DNA of 64,000 bases from Cristatella mucedo (taxonomy: Eukaryota > Bryozoa > Phylactolaemata > Cristatellidae), in contig WPIO01000004.1 in NCBI GenBank assembly GCA_009760855.2, positions 3,904,001 to 3,968,000 on the forward strand, in the 5' to 3' direction. Shown here piece by piece: positions 26,669-47,437 of the stretch. Position numbers and translations under genes: made by a program. The notes below the pieces were generated by a model. That model was not told the origin of the DNA and made no database searches. It saw nothing but the letters and a program-made list of their open reading frames with translations. Within the stretch, counting starts at the first letter, position 1; the number at the start of each line of letters is the position of its first letter.

Positions 26669-27655
26669 GGCGATCTCGAGCAGCACATTGCTCGGGCACG
26701 CACGTCAAGTCGCGTAGGTGGCTAGCGGTGAGCGCTGCCTCAGCACGTCGGTGCGGCTACAGAATCAGAGTATCAAAGACAAACCCGACCCTGCTCACCG
26801 CTGCAGTAAATCGGCTCTAGCTTGTCGATCGAGTCCAGCGAATATAGCTTGTATCCAGTCTTAGTTCCGACGGCCAGCGACCTAAAAATAGAGCACATCC
26901 ACTGAGAACGAATGATTGCATCACCGTCTATAACTCCAAAAAGCCGTAAAGACTATGAGGGTGTTACGCGGGAGAGTTTTTTATAGCGCACTCACAGCCT
27001 AAGCGGCTTTCGGTACGCATTCGGTGGCCAACAGACTTCGTCTCACGCTGCAAAGAGAAAGTGGTAAGCATAGCAAGAGTCAGGAGAGCAGTTGCGGTAG
27101 TGAGTGGCGTGGAAGTAGCAGCTCAGGACCGCTGAAAATAATGAGCCATAGTCGGCAGTAGGAGAGCAGTTGTAGTTGCGCAAGAATTGTGGAAGCGAGT
27201 TCCACAGTCTAGGACTTGCAGAGCTAAAGCTTGTGTCGCCAACGGTCTTTAAGCAGAGGGATGGAACGGCTAATTTATTGTCCATACAGGACCCGAGGGT
27301 AAAAGAAGATGCTGAAACTGGTGCAGCAGTTCAACTAGCTGTACGGAGGGAACCAGGCCGTGGCGGGTAATGAACGGGTAAACGTACACGAAGGAAGACA
27401 TGACGACGCCGTCAACAAAGGCGCTAGACGCGGGCGCCAGCAGGCGTGCTCGGTGCGTCAGGAGCACTCTGCGGGGCCTGGCGGCGCCGTTTCGTGGGCC
27501 CCTAAAGAGGAAGACGAAACGGAACGGTCGTCGCGCCACGAGATGCAAGAGTGCAGGTACCCGCGGCAAGGCGCAGTCGCTTACGTGTAGTTTTGGTTGA
27601 AGTTCACAAAAAGAAGCTTCCTGTCGGGCTCCCCTGCTTGACTTGCAAGGTTCAT
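3755..27655 (-). CDS. WIPI2: WIPI1/WIPI2 family PI3P-binding WD-repeat (PROPPIN) autophagy protein
   Basis: WIPI proteins bind PI3P/PI(3,5)P2 on the phagophore as seven-bladed beta-propellers and recruit the ATG16L1 machinery. I join 11 exons: 27585-27655, 26799-26881, 15804-15973, 13358-13552, 12991-13083, 9043-9113, 8725-8832, 8037-8210, 6777-6884, 6379-6545 and 3755-3966. All phases agree, giving 483 residues; human WIPI1/2 have roughly 450. The start MNLASQ matches vertebrate WIPI2. The lipid-binding FRRG motif is at residues 222-225. The NRQR segment containing the Arg that binds ATG16L1 in human WIPI2 is at 106-109. [41 protein letters not shown] and [12 protein letters not shown] are near-identical to human. 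The C-terminus keeps [12 protein letters not shown] but adds a Pro/Ala/Ser-rich low-complexity stretch. It cannot be assigned to WIPI1 or WIPI2 alone; a pre-duplication orthologue is likely. The exon 8 donor (gtacga) is the weakest junction. Confidence 0.93.
4598..5790 (-). mobile_element. LINE-A (CR1/L2-like non-LTR) fragment
   Basis: Read on the minus strand it carries the C-terminal end of the LINE-A ORF ([35 protein letters not shown]), then the 3' stem-loop and a TTATTA tail at 4598-4608. Frameshifts and gaps show it is dead. Confidence 0.75.
5900..6060 (-). mobile_element. Decayed tRNA-derived SINE1-like piece
   Basis: The tail segment AGCCTCAATGGCTTTCACTA and a B-box-like GAGCCCTTACCC are recognisable against the better copies at 12455 and 25262, but the head is degenerate. 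Confidence 0.35.
6379..6545 (-). CDS. WIPI2: WIPI exon 10
   Basis: Acceptor tcttgtgcag; donor gtgctc, phase 1. It encodes a Pro/Ala-rich segment with TYAASVRR, comparable to the disordered tail of vertebrate WIPI1/2. The donor was chosen by phase with exon 11. Confidence 0.75.
6777..6884 (-). CDS. WIPI2: WIPI exon 9
   Basis: Acceptor ttattgtag, donor gtaagc. It encodes [20 protein letters not shown] and [15 protein letters not shown], the last conserved propeller blade. Confidence 0.92.
7605..7916 (+). mobile_element. LINE-A 3' fragment with TTA tail
   Basis: It encodes the degenerate C-terminal [15 protein letters not shown] segment and the 3' UTR, and ends in ATTATTATTATT at 7885-7912. 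It lies in WIPI intron 8. Confidence 0.7.
8037..8210 (-). CDS. WIPI2: WIPI exon 8
   Basis: Acceptor ctgattgcag. It encodes [20 protein letters not shown] and the start of the next blade. The donor (gtacga after GCAGT) was chosen because it restores the family sequence [13 protein letters not shown] across the junction. Confidence 0.85.
8469..8494. repeat. (CA)n microsatellite
   Basis: Short CA dinucleotide run with one interruption in WIPI intron 7. Confidence 0.9.
8725..8832 (-). CDS. WIPI2: WIPI exon 7
   Basis: Acceptor tcgtctag, donor gtgagt. It encodes [20 protein letters not shown] and [14 protein letters not shown]. Confidence 0.94.
9043..9113 (-). CDS. WIPI2: WIPI exon 6 with FRRG motif
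   Basis: Acceptor ttttgtcag, donor gtatgt. It encodes [20 protein letters not shown] and onward. FRRG supplies the two phosphoinositide-binding Arg residues of PROPPINs. Confidence 0.95.
9940..10140 (-). mobile_element. Decayed LINE-B fragment
   Basis: It resembles the LINE-B ORF end on the minus strand (the GGAACTCGCTTCCACAATTC-type segment and CTGCACCAGTTTCAGCC-type segment), at low identity. It directly abuts the SINE2 copy that follows. Confidence 0.5.
10150..10300 (-). mobile_element. SINE2: tRNA-like head joined to LINE-A 3' stem-loop
   Basis: On the minus strand, an A-box-like and a B-box-like (GTGGGCTCGAGCCC) pol III head is followed by GAAGCGCCTG, AGAGATTAAGTTCT and GGGGCGCTATGC. 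This is the same stem-loop that ends LINE-A. Confidence 0.7.
11151..11290. repeat. 70-bp direct tandem duplication
   Basis: Units 11151-11220 and 11221-11290 are identical except for one base (TTACATAAACC versus TTGCATAAACC). It is non-coding, in WIPI intron 5. Confidence 0.95.
12455..12655 (-). mobile_element. SINE1 (tRNA-derived)
   Basis: On the minus strand the head reads GCCGTGATGGCACACTAGCC (A-box region) and GTGGGTTCGATTCCTACG (strong B box). The tail is AGCCGTAAAGGCTCTTCTGT followed by TATACAAAACG and an AT-rich end. Confidence 0.78.
12991..13083 (-). CDS. WIPI2: WIPI exon 5
   Basis: Acceptor ggttgcag, donor gtgagg. It encodes 31 residues, [18 protein letters not shown] to LATASEK, in phase 0 at both ends. 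Confidence 0.93.
13358..13552 (-). CDS. WIPI2: WIPI exon 4
   Basis: Acceptor cgttgtag, donor gtaggt. It encodes 65 residues from [18 protein letters not shown] to VQVFDTLKL, in phase 0 at both ends. Confidence 0.94.
13553..15803 (-). other. WIPI intron 3
   Basis: A 2.25 kb intron. A G-run near 13667 and a short CA run near 13826 are the only simple features; I see no LINE, SINE or exon. Confidence 0.5.
15804..15973 (-). CDS. WIPI2: WIPI exon 3
   Basis: Acceptor gtcgtag, donor gtactg. It encodes [17 protein letters not shown] through [17 protein letters not shown] and ends with LNRQ, the segment containing the ATG16L1-contact Arg of WIPI2. Confidence 0.92.
17455..17545 (+). mobile_element. 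LINE-A 3' terminus only
   Basis: Last ~90 bases of LINE-A: TTTGCAGCAAATGTAAAGCG, the stem-loop ending GGGCGCTTTAT, and a short TATTATTATT tail. Confidence 0.75.
18337..18978 (+). mobile_element. LINE-A 3' fragment
   Basis: It encodes the decayed ORF end ([16 protein letters not shown]-type segment, then [20 protein letters not shown] and [17 protein letters not shown]), the 3' UTR and the stem-loop at 18908-18950. Frameshifts are present. Confidence 0.8.
19501..19950 (+). mobile_element. Tc1-like transposase relic
   Basis: The translation contains [11 protein letters not shown], the block around the second catalytic Asp of Tc1-family transposases, preceded by a diverged W-G-x-x segment. A stop follows directly and the block with the third catalytic residue is unrecognisable, so the element is dead. 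Confidence 0.65.
21167..21300 (-). mobile_element. LINE-A 3' terminus only
   Basis: Minus-strand stem-loop (AGAGATTAAGTTCTCTGTGG) with an ATTATTATT-rich tail at 21167-21200. Only the last ~130 bases are present. Confidence 0.65.
22417..22491. repeat. (CT)n microsatellite, ~75 bp
   Basis: Uninterrupted TC/CT run in WIPI intron 2. It makes long but meaningless Arg-Glu ORFs on the other strand. Confidence 0.98.
23530..24025 (+). mobile_element. LINE-B 3' fragment with ATTAC tail
   Basis: It encodes the end of the LINE-B ORF ([19 protein letters not shown]-type segment, [17 protein letters not shown]) and the 3' UTR, and ends in (ATTAC)n at about 23998-24022. Stops and frameshifts are present. 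Confidence 0.8.
24145..24312 (+). mobile_element. SINE1 (tRNA-derived)
   Basis: A-box-like GTGATGGCTAACTAGG and B-box-like GTGTTCAAATCCTGTGG are followed by the SINE1 tail AGCCGTAAAGGCTCTTCTGT and CTATACAAAGGCTG. Confidence 0.75.
25262..25440 (-). mobile_element. SINE1 (tRNA-derived)
   Basis: Minus-strand copy with a B-box-like ATGGGTTCGATCCTTGC and the SINE1 tail with its AGCCGTTAAGGCTCT inverted repeat. The head is shortened. Confidence 0.72.
26341..26386. repeat. (GT)n microsatellite
   Basis: GT run with one GG interruption. Confidence 0.97.
26556..26667. repeat. (GA)n microsatellite, ~110 bp
   Basis: GA run with one GCGC interruption near 26581, about 130 bases downstream of WIPI exon 2 in the direction of transcription. 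Confidence 0.98.
26799..26881 (-). CDS. WIPI2: WIPI exon 2
   Basis: Acceptor tatttttag, donor gtgagc. It encodes [20 protein letters not shown] in blade 1. It is separated from exon 3 by a 10.8 kb intron. Confidence 0.9.
26931..27355 (-). mobile_element. LINE-B 3' fragment in WIPI intron 1
   Basis: On the minus strand it encodes [17 protein letters not shown] and the typical LINE-B 3' UTR. Same orientation as WIPI. Confidence 0.78.
27585..27655 (-). CDS. WIPI2: WIPI exon 1 (start codon)
   Basis: ATG at 27655, then [20 protein letters not shown]. It ends in phase 2 at donor gtaagc. The context before ATG is not a strong Kozak match, but the N-terminus aligns exactly with WIPI2. Confidence 0.88.
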
Positions 27656-27872
27656 CGGAGGTATATTTCTTTCAAGACTTCACAAAATGTAGACCATTAC
27701 GCAGTCCCGCGGAACCAAAGTTGTGGGTGCCCCGTCGCGGATCAAAACATTCAGCACTGGATGTCCTCAGTGAATTACGCATGCGCAGATTGTGAACTCG
27801 CCACCGGAAGTCGCGGCCAGTAGGGGGAGGGGCTGGATTGGATCGCTAGCTCTAGTGGCGCTCACTTAACAA

Positions 27873-28935
27873 GAATAATAAACTTGATAAAGTGCCCTCG
27901 GATAACTCAAATCTCTTTCTGGGCGTTTTAAATTTGCTGCAAAGGGAAACGAGATTGAATGGTGAGTGATATCGTGCTTGATAAACAACATGAATAACAT
28001 GGTTAGAGGTGACATGCACAGTCATCATGCAAGTGTGGTTAGTTGCAGCATGCACAGTGTCAGCACGCATAAGCACATGAAGGACGAATCACAGGGACTC
28101 ACTAAATTCTGTCCTGAATAGGTGCGTTTTTAGTTTCTTTTTAAGTGTAGTCACGTCAGGAGATGTTGTAACAGAAGTCGGGAGTGAGTTCCAGGCTTTG
28201 GGAGCATACGAACTAAATGCACGGTCTCCAAAGGATTTGAGGTTTGTATGAGGTATTGATAATCTTTTAGATTACAAAAATTGGGTGGTACTATGCTTGG
28301 CCTGGTGGGGGAGTAGATCTGAGAGATAGGCTGGAGCCAAAGAATGAATTGACCAAAAAGGGGGGACAAAACCTTGAAGTCGATCCGTTGCTTGAATGGG
28401 AGCCAGTGCAGGTCGGCGAGAAGTGGTGTGATGTGACAACTGCGACGTTCACGACAGACAAGCCTAGCTGCAGAGTCTTGCACCAGCTGTAAGTGCCTGA
28501 TTGCACACGCCGGTGGACAAGCAAGCAGTGAGTTACAGAAGTCAACACGGGATGTCACAAATGCATGGACCAACTTGGACGTGGTATCCTTATCTAAACA
28601 AGCCCTAATTTTAGCAATGTTATGAAGCTGAAAATAGGCTGATTTGACTGTGGAGCTGATGTGGTCGTCTAACGAGAGGTCACTTTGGACCATGACGCCT
28701 AGATTTCGTGCAGATTCAACAGGAGATATGCTGGCAGAGCAGATTTTGAGCGTTAGGCTTTCCAATTTCTGAATCACACTTGGTTTGCCCATAACTAGTA
28801 AGTTGGTTTAATCACCATTTAATTTTTAAAAAACTGCTGCCATTCACATGCTGATGTCATCAATACATGCAGCAAAGGAGTTGAGAATTCGAGGTGCTCA
28901 AAGGCTGGGAGGGATCAAAGCAATGGTAGAACTTT
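27873..28935 (-). mobile_element. LINE-A fragment (~1.06 kb)
   Basis: The minus-strand ORF of over 200 codons at 28151-28792 covers the C-terminal LINE-A segment: SARNLGVMVQSDLSLDDHIS, LHAFVTSRVDFCNSLL-type and [20 protein letters not shown]. The 3' stem-loop and tail lie at 27873-27950. Confidence 0.85.
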
Positions 28936-30085
28936 CTCGTTTGTTAACTGTCACCGCTCGTCGGCGATCTGCCTGGCTACCGTCGAAAAATGGATTATGT
29001 ATAGGTTCTTCGCCAGGACCCACCGAACGGCAGACTGTTACTCCAAGTGAGCGACTCGGCTCAGGCACATGATCTGGTTCACACATTAACATAATCGCAC
29101 TGCTCGAAAGCCTCGGCTTATAGTGGCTATTTCATAAGCGGCCCTGAGTTCAAAAATTCTGCGGCCAGGCTCACAATTCGCAATAGAGGTTTAGCTGTCA
29201 AGCTCATTTTTATAATCGCGGAGCATTATAATGGCTCACAGTGTATCGTTGGGGCTCTTCAATCGACTTGACTTCAGAGGTACTGTTGGTCCGTCTCTGA
29301 ACGATGAGAGGAGGATGCATTTTCTCGACTCGCAGGGGTTAATTTTTTGCATAGGCTATGCTCACTAATATCATCTCACTTTAAATAGATTAGAGTTGTT
29401 AACAATTCAGGAGTTGGCAGCTCCTTGCACAATTTCCTCTCCACGGAGTTTCCTGCTTTCCGATGATCGGAATCACGGTGTCGCCGAAAAGCACTTACCT
29501 AGGGCGTCCTCTTCTGGAAAGGGTGGCGAGAGCGCCGACACGCCTTCCGATCGCGAGTCGCACGACGTTGCTCGTCTGTGGCACGGCTGCTCGCCTTGGG
29601 ATTAAATGGCACCGTCGTGTACGGAAGTAGTCCGACTCCCCCTTAGGCGTATTTGGGGGGAGCGCCAAACGCAACCGCATTAGGATACGGCAACATTACC
29701 GGTTCCCTCAGCCAGAACCGAAGGCTTTAGCCTCTGTTCGCCGCCGAGCTCATTTAAACACCCTCGACGGTCACTGACGCTATTCTGCCGATGCCATTAA
29801 TTGGCAGTCCCGAGGCTACGGCTCTATACGCGCCTATATAACCCATCAGCTGCAGGGTTTCCGAAAGCCCAGCATTCTGGGCCTTGTCGATATATTTGCA
29901 CCATCTCAAAACAGCAGCACCTACCAACACCGCCTTACCAGCTGGACACAAATTCTGAACTAATTTCGCTTCTATTTTTGTCGGTGCTTCATTTCGTTTA
30001 ATCTAGCTTTTTCAGTGCGAGCTAGTTTATTCAAAGCTCGTGTGGAAATACTTCGCTGCTCCGTGGATATAACGAAAGTATTACA

Positions 30086-30128
30086 TTATATATATATATA
30101 TATACAGTATATATATATATATATATAT

Positions 30129-30181
<53 letters not shown>

Positions 30182-30201
30182 TATATATGTGTGTGTGTGT
30201 G
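30086..30201. repeat. (TA)n microsatellite running into (GT)n
   Basis: About 100 bases of AT/TA with CAG and CAA breaks, then a short GT run. Confidence 0.97.
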
Positions 30202-30629
30202 TTCGCGCGTGCGTGCGTGGGTATACCATCTGAGTCTCTGTTGTTATGAACGCGCTGTAGCGGCTTCTGAAATGCATGTCCTTCGCGGCAAATGCAGCCC
30301 AAATGACGTGTGCTACTCCTTGGCGAAAGCTTGACAGATGCACGTGGAACTAGAGCCTCAAAGTAGCACAGCTAACAAATTTGAGGGGTAGAGCCAATGC
30401 ACAAAATACGCCAACCGTAGCAGAGCACGGCAGTAATCAAGATTGCCCTTACCTTAATAACAAGTATATGTTCCTAGCCTGCAGCTTTACATTCAACAGC
30501 GCCAGTGGAACACATCTGACCAATGACAAGCTCAAATTACAACTATACTAACTATTTATTCTGATGACGTTTTAAACGGTCAAGTTCATAACCTTATAAC
30601 ATATCTGGTTTTTAATAAAAACTCAGGAA

Positions 30630-31380
30630 ATGTTGAATCTGCACGAAATCTAGGTGTCATGTTCCAAAGTGACCTTTAGTTAGACGATCACATCCGGTCC
30701 GCAATCAAGTCTGCCTACTTTCAACTACATAACATTGCTGAAATTCGGGCTTGTTCAGACAGGGATACCACATTTAAATTCGTCCTTGCATTTGTGACTT
30801 CCCGTGTTGACTTCTGTAACTCACTGCTTGCTTGTCCACCGGCGTGTGCAATCAGGCACTTACAGCTGGTGCAAAACTCTGCAGCTAGGCTTGTCTGTCG
30901 TGAACGTCGCAGTTGTCACATCACACCACTTCTCGCCGACCTGCACTGGCTCCCATTCAAGCAACGGATCGACTTCAAGGTTTTGTTGCTCACTTTCAGT
31001 CCCCTTCATTCTTTGGCTCCAGCCTATCTATGCGATCTACTGCCCCACCAGGCTTGGCATGGTACCACCGGCATATCCGAATCTAATTATTTACGAATAC
31101 CTCGTACAAATCTCAAATTCTTTGAAGACCATGCCTTTAGTTCGTATGCTTCCAAAGCCTGGAACTCACTCAAGACTTGCGTTGCAACATCTCCTGACTT
31201 CCACGTTTAAAAAGAAACTAAAAATGCATCTATTTATCACATTATTTAGTGGATCTCTGCGATTCGTCCTTTATGTGCTTATGTGTGCTGACACTGTGCA
31301 TGTCACTCCTAACCTTGTTATTCTTGTTGTTGATTGGGTATGATTCCTTTGCAGCAAATGTAAAGTACTTCATATTTGTT
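30630..31380 (+). mobile_element. LINE-A fragment
   Basis: It starts at the SARNLGVMFQSDL segment and continues through [20 protein letters not shown] and the 3' UTR to about 31380. It lacks the usual stem-loop end, so it is truncated at both ends. Confidence 0.82.
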
Positions 31381-31482
31381 TGTATATCTGGTGGTTATAT
31401 GGGTTTATGGTAAAACGAGTTGGTGTTCCTATGATGGTGAGTCACTGCCAGGAGAGGAGCGGGCAGTGGGAAACAGGACGAC

Positions 31483-31502
31483 GGGGGGGGGGGGGGGGGG
31501 GG
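31483..31502. repeat. Poly(G) run, 20 bases
   Basis: Homopolymer G. The exact length is a likely sequencing-error site. Confidence 0.9.
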
Positions 31503-31964
31503 AGCGGCTGTGCTGTGTAGCGCTGCGAACGTTGACGAAATACACCAGTGTTGAAGCCCGTACGGTATCTGTCTTTTCATCTTTCGTTTACCTGCGCGTG
31601 CTTGGTGTCAGAGCGGCAGCTTACATACACTCCGGTCGTCATTTCATTGTGCGAGTTACTAAGGAAAGTGTGGCTGATCGCCATAATATGTGATGCATTG
31701 CGTAGAAATTAATTAAGCATCAAGATTTTGCGGCTGTTGTTTCTTAGAGTCCTAATAATCCTGCCTTTTCATCATGATCTCTTAGCACGCCGGAAATTTT
31801 GCAGATATGTTAATTGCTGGCTCTAGGCCTGTGTGGAATATGCCACAGGAAAGAAAGAAAGGATGGGATCCTGCTAGAAACGACCTTTAATATTAGTGCC
31901 CAGGCGTGAGGTAGTGAAAGCTATTGAGAGGTACTTTTAGGCGTTTGGGCCTTTCAACACACTC

Positions 31965-32095
31965 AACAGCCGTCCTGGTAAAGCCCAGGGTTTAAGTTGC
32001 TCGCCTTTGACGACCGAGGTCGTGGGCTCAAGCCCTGCCGCGTAAGTTAAGTGTTCCGATAGAGACATTAAGTTATCTTAGGGCGCTCTAGAAAT
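31965..32095 (+). mobile_element. SINE2: tRNA-like head with LINE-A tail
   Basis: A-box-like TGGTAAAGCCCAGGG and B-box-like GTGGGCTCAAGCCC are followed by AAGTGTTCCGATAGAGACAT and TTATCTTAGGGCGCTCT, a decayed LINE-A 3' stem-loop. Confidence 0.68.
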
Positions 32096-34127
32096 TAATT
32101 ATGACGGGCTATCAACAAGCCTGTGCGCATCCCATGCTCACCGAACGTATCCAATTTCAATGACAGTAGCAATGACTATGCTCATGTTAGTATCTTTTTC
32201 CATTTCTTGCATTTTTTAATTGATTTTCATAAAACTGTAATATATTATATATATGAGCCGTTCCGTGAGTGAGAAGTGCTGGAGCTGTACTTATACAGAA
32301 CGTATGAGATGGGGGATATTGGCTGTGGATTTAGAGGATCTATCTGCTAGACGGTCACAGAAAGTATAATGACTGGTGCCAAGGCTTTCGATACTGATGA
32401 GGTGAGCTTGAGGAAGGGTAATCCTGCAGAGCCAGACCACACCAGTTGGTTTTTAACTGCAAATACCCTTTCAATCAATGGAATTAATTCGAACCTTCAG
32501 CTAAAGCCCAACGCAGCATCATGACTGCTGATTCCTTTTGAAGAAAATTTTTTTTTCAAATTATAAGTCTCGATATGTCAGTCGGTCTGCCGGTAAATAG
32601 CTACTGGACGCTCGAGACTCCTGCTAATTCATGTTGCCGGCAGGTTGCTGCTGTCGGACACGGACACAATGGCCGCCAATCGGTGGCCTGGCAGTCTCTA
32701 ACCAGTAGTCCGCTCCACAATATCTATGGACATTCCCTAATGAAGCAAGCTAATTAGAGTTTCACATGCAATTGTGTATTATGAAAAAGTTTCAAATAAT
32801 GTAACTATCACGGTTTCTGATTTTTAGTGACTGGCTAATTTTTTGAGGGTCGTCGTGTAGCCTTTGAGACGTCGATATCCAGCAACCCCGCTACCGGTCG
32901 AGACAGCGAGCCTAACATGGTGCGCTTGTGCCACATTTGCTTTCCTATGTACACCATCGGATTGTAGCGTACCACCCCCGGCTTTATGGTAAAGTACCGA
33001 TGACCAGCATCGTAGTAAAAGGATTATAGTGGTGCTTGGCGCGTGGTCTGCGGCACTAATGTCGACCTGGTCGGCAGTATTATCTCGCGTTTGTGTCGTC
33101 CCATGAGAAACTGGGTGGAGTCGTTCTTCCGGCTGGGATCCGCCGGTGTCGTCCCCCATATCTCCGTGTCGGGCCCAGTGCTGCTGCTCCCTAGCAAGTG
33201 ACTTCCAACGCAGCTATGCGGCTGTTCTTAATTATCAGTGTTTTTCACTTTGTTTGTGGGTTGTCCCGCATGTGGCAGAGGCTGCCGATGGTTCTTGGTG
33301 TCCAATTTTTCCTATAATGCAATGGGAGGGGGTGTCTTTCCGCGAGGCCCGTGTCGTCGCGGGGTCACACGCCCAACCAGCCATTCATTCCTTTCGCCAT
33401 TTTCCTTATTTTTTCGTAGAGGGCTCGGGTGGAGCGCCAGGCAACGTGTGCACGGGCCAGACGACGATCGTTTCTGCGCCGATTGATTTCGTTGAGGGCG
33501 GCGTCGCATTGTTAATGTTGGCCCGGCAGATTAATATGCAATGTTCATTACTCAAGAGCGTCAGCTATAACTCGCTCAGCAATACCTTGATCTGTTACCT
33601 GTTTGCAAGTCACTTTTTTGCTGTTTACGGTTCGGTCGGCAGCGTAGCCGTTCTCTTCTGGAATGGTGTGCGTCAACCCTTTCTTCTGTTAAGACAATCG
33701 CGGATCCGGTTCACTCTCCATACGTTCCTGTGCTTGGCGTGTTTGCAGTTAGTCTATCGGTGGTGCAACTCTTGCCATAAATCTGCAACGAGGCTAACTT
33801 TCTGCCTCCTGCTGATCTGTGCACTTCTTTCCCTGTCACACTCGGCTGCTGCATCTCCGCTACGCTATTTACTTTTCAACTCGCCACGAAATTGTACCGC
33901 GATTCTTAGCTTCCCTTGTTGCGTGCGTGGGAAACTTTTCCACATATCAGCCACTTGTAGTCCTCGTGTGGGGCCGTGTGGTTATTATCATCAGATAGGA
34001 GATAGGCACTGATTTGTTCACACAAATTCGGCATGTGCGTGAGGTGCGAAGCTTTTATTTCGTTCATTACTTTCCTCCTTTCGTTTATTACAGATAGTGC
34101 GGTCACGGCGAGTATCACTCACCGAGG

Positions 34128-46203
<12,076 letters not shown>

Positions 46204-46205
46204 AC

Positions 46206-46241
<36 letters not shown>
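46206..46241 (+). repeat. (GA)n microsatellite in the AP1M1 3' UTR
   Basis: The GA run starts within about four bases of the AP1M1 stop codon. Confidence 0.95.
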
Positions 46242-46245
<4 letters not shown>

Positions 46246-46473
46246 TGACGGCTCATTCTCATTCCACGTGACCTGCGCTGCGCTGCCTCGAGTGTGAGCG
46301 GTTGGGAGTGCGAGGTGTCGGCTGCAGCAGCAGCTGCTGCCGCCGGCTCCGACTAGAGCAGTCACGTGTACACGCCGGCCCCAGGCTGGCTGAGCTCGTG
46401 CTCCCCCTGCTCTGCACGGCGCCCCCGCGGCAGCGCATACCGAAACCACGATGATTGTACATAGCGGCATAAT

Positions 46474-46479
46474 AATAAA
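46474..46479 (+). terminator. AP1M1 poly(A) signal AATAAA
   Basis: Canonical AATAAA, 270 bases after the stop, with no other signal between. Confidence 0.7.
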
Positions 46480-47044
46480 GGCCACGATGGACTGGCATGA
46501 CCTCGGTTAGCGAAGCCGGTGAAGAAGCTCTGCCACCGATTGTAGACTCGAGGCGCTGCAGCCTCGGCCGCTGGCTCGCTCACTCACCGATCTCAACGGG
46601 ACACGCAAGCACGAGGCGGCAGAGGTGATGCAGCCCGAAAGATCGCAGCAGCAGCACTGTGCAGAAGGCAGCTGGCAGAGTAGCCTTGCATAGTAGCTAG
46701 CTAAGAAATGGAGGCATGGGTTTTTGTGAATACTTGTACAATGATTGGGAGCTTGCTTATGAGCGGCTGCAGATTTCCCGACTTGCCCATAGCTGCTCCG
46801 TTTGGGGCGAGGCCGGTAGCAAACCCGGTGAGAGAGTGTGCCACTGCAACTTCTTTGACTCGAAGCTTCGCGAGTGGTTACCACGGTACGGTGCCCGGCT
46901 GGTTTTCACAACGATACGCTTCAGTTCTTTACACCGATCTGCCGGACTCAGGCCACAAGTGGGGCTCCCATCAGTGCTGTCCACTTTGCTCGCAGCCCCT
47001 TGGCACGGTCGGACGGCGTTCGCCTCGTGAGACCTCTCGTTTCG
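46480..47044. other. Gap between the convergent 3' ends of AP1M1 and ERCC4
   Basis: Only 841 bases separate the two stop codons. I found no canonical minus-strand poly(A) signal for ERCC4 here, so its 3' UTR may run further or use a variant signal. Confidence 0.4.
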
Positions 47045-47437
47045 TCACTTTCTGCCTCGAGCGGCCTTGCCGGCAGGAGTTGCCGGCATCGGCTTTTTGC
47101 TCTTAGGTGGAGCAGTCGTCGAGTCGTCGGCAGCTGCCAGCTCAGCCTTGACCTCGGGCTTGTACTCGGCGTGGAAGAAGTTCCAGATGTCCTTAGCCGT
47201 CTTGGCATTGCCCAGCGCGGCAGCCAGCGACGGCTCGGACAGCTGGCTCAGCTCGGCTATGCTGCACACTTTGTTCATGACGAGCGATGCGTTCTTTGAC
47301 GTCACCCCGGGCACCTTGAGCAGGAAGTCGTGTGCAGCGTGGTTGTACTTGTCGGACATCTCCAGAGCCCGGCTCTCGCTCGCCGCCTCCATGCCCACGC
47401 TTGCGGCCCGCGTGGCGTCCGGCTGGTCGCGGTCTGT
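47045..47437 (-). CDS. ERCC4: ERCC4 exon k (stop codon)
   Basis: Acceptor cattgcag. It encodes 130 residues: a linker, then the two helix-hairpin-helix motifs that dimerise with ERCC1, then a Lys/Pro-rich tail ending AARGRK. Confidence 0.95.
   Translation of the reverse strand, partial: TDRDQPDATRAASVGMEAASESRALEMSDKYNHAAHDFLLKVPGVTSKNASLVMNKVCSIAELSQLSEPSLAAALGNAKTAKDIWNFFHAEYKPEVKAELAAADDSTTAPPKSKKPMPATPAGKAARGRK

Larger units (their letters stand above)
15974..26798 (-). other. WIPI intron 2 (10.8 kb)
   Basis: The largest WIPI intron. It contains LINE-A pieces (17455, 18337, 21167), a Tc1-like relic (19501), a LINE-B piece (23530), SINE1 copies (24145, 25262) and long CT, GT and GA microsatellites. 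The stretches 15974-17450, 19960-21160, 22500-23500 and 25450-26330 show nothing I can name. Confidence 0.6.
27656..34127. other. Spacer between divergent WIPI and AP1M1 start codons
   Basis: It holds LINE-A copies at 27873-28935 (-) and 30630-31380 (+), an AT microsatellite, a 20-base G run, a SINE2 copy and a possible CCHC relic near 33920. Both promoters must lie here. I see no convincing TATA box or other core element, and nothing recognisable in 28940-30080 or 32100-33140. Confidence 0.5.

Noticed and set aside
33146-34012. 288-codon plus-strand ORF just upstream of AP1M1
   Set aside because: The translation is Cys/Leu/Phe/Ser-rich without motifs, signal peptide pattern or family similarity. 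It looks like chance openness in GC-rich DNA.
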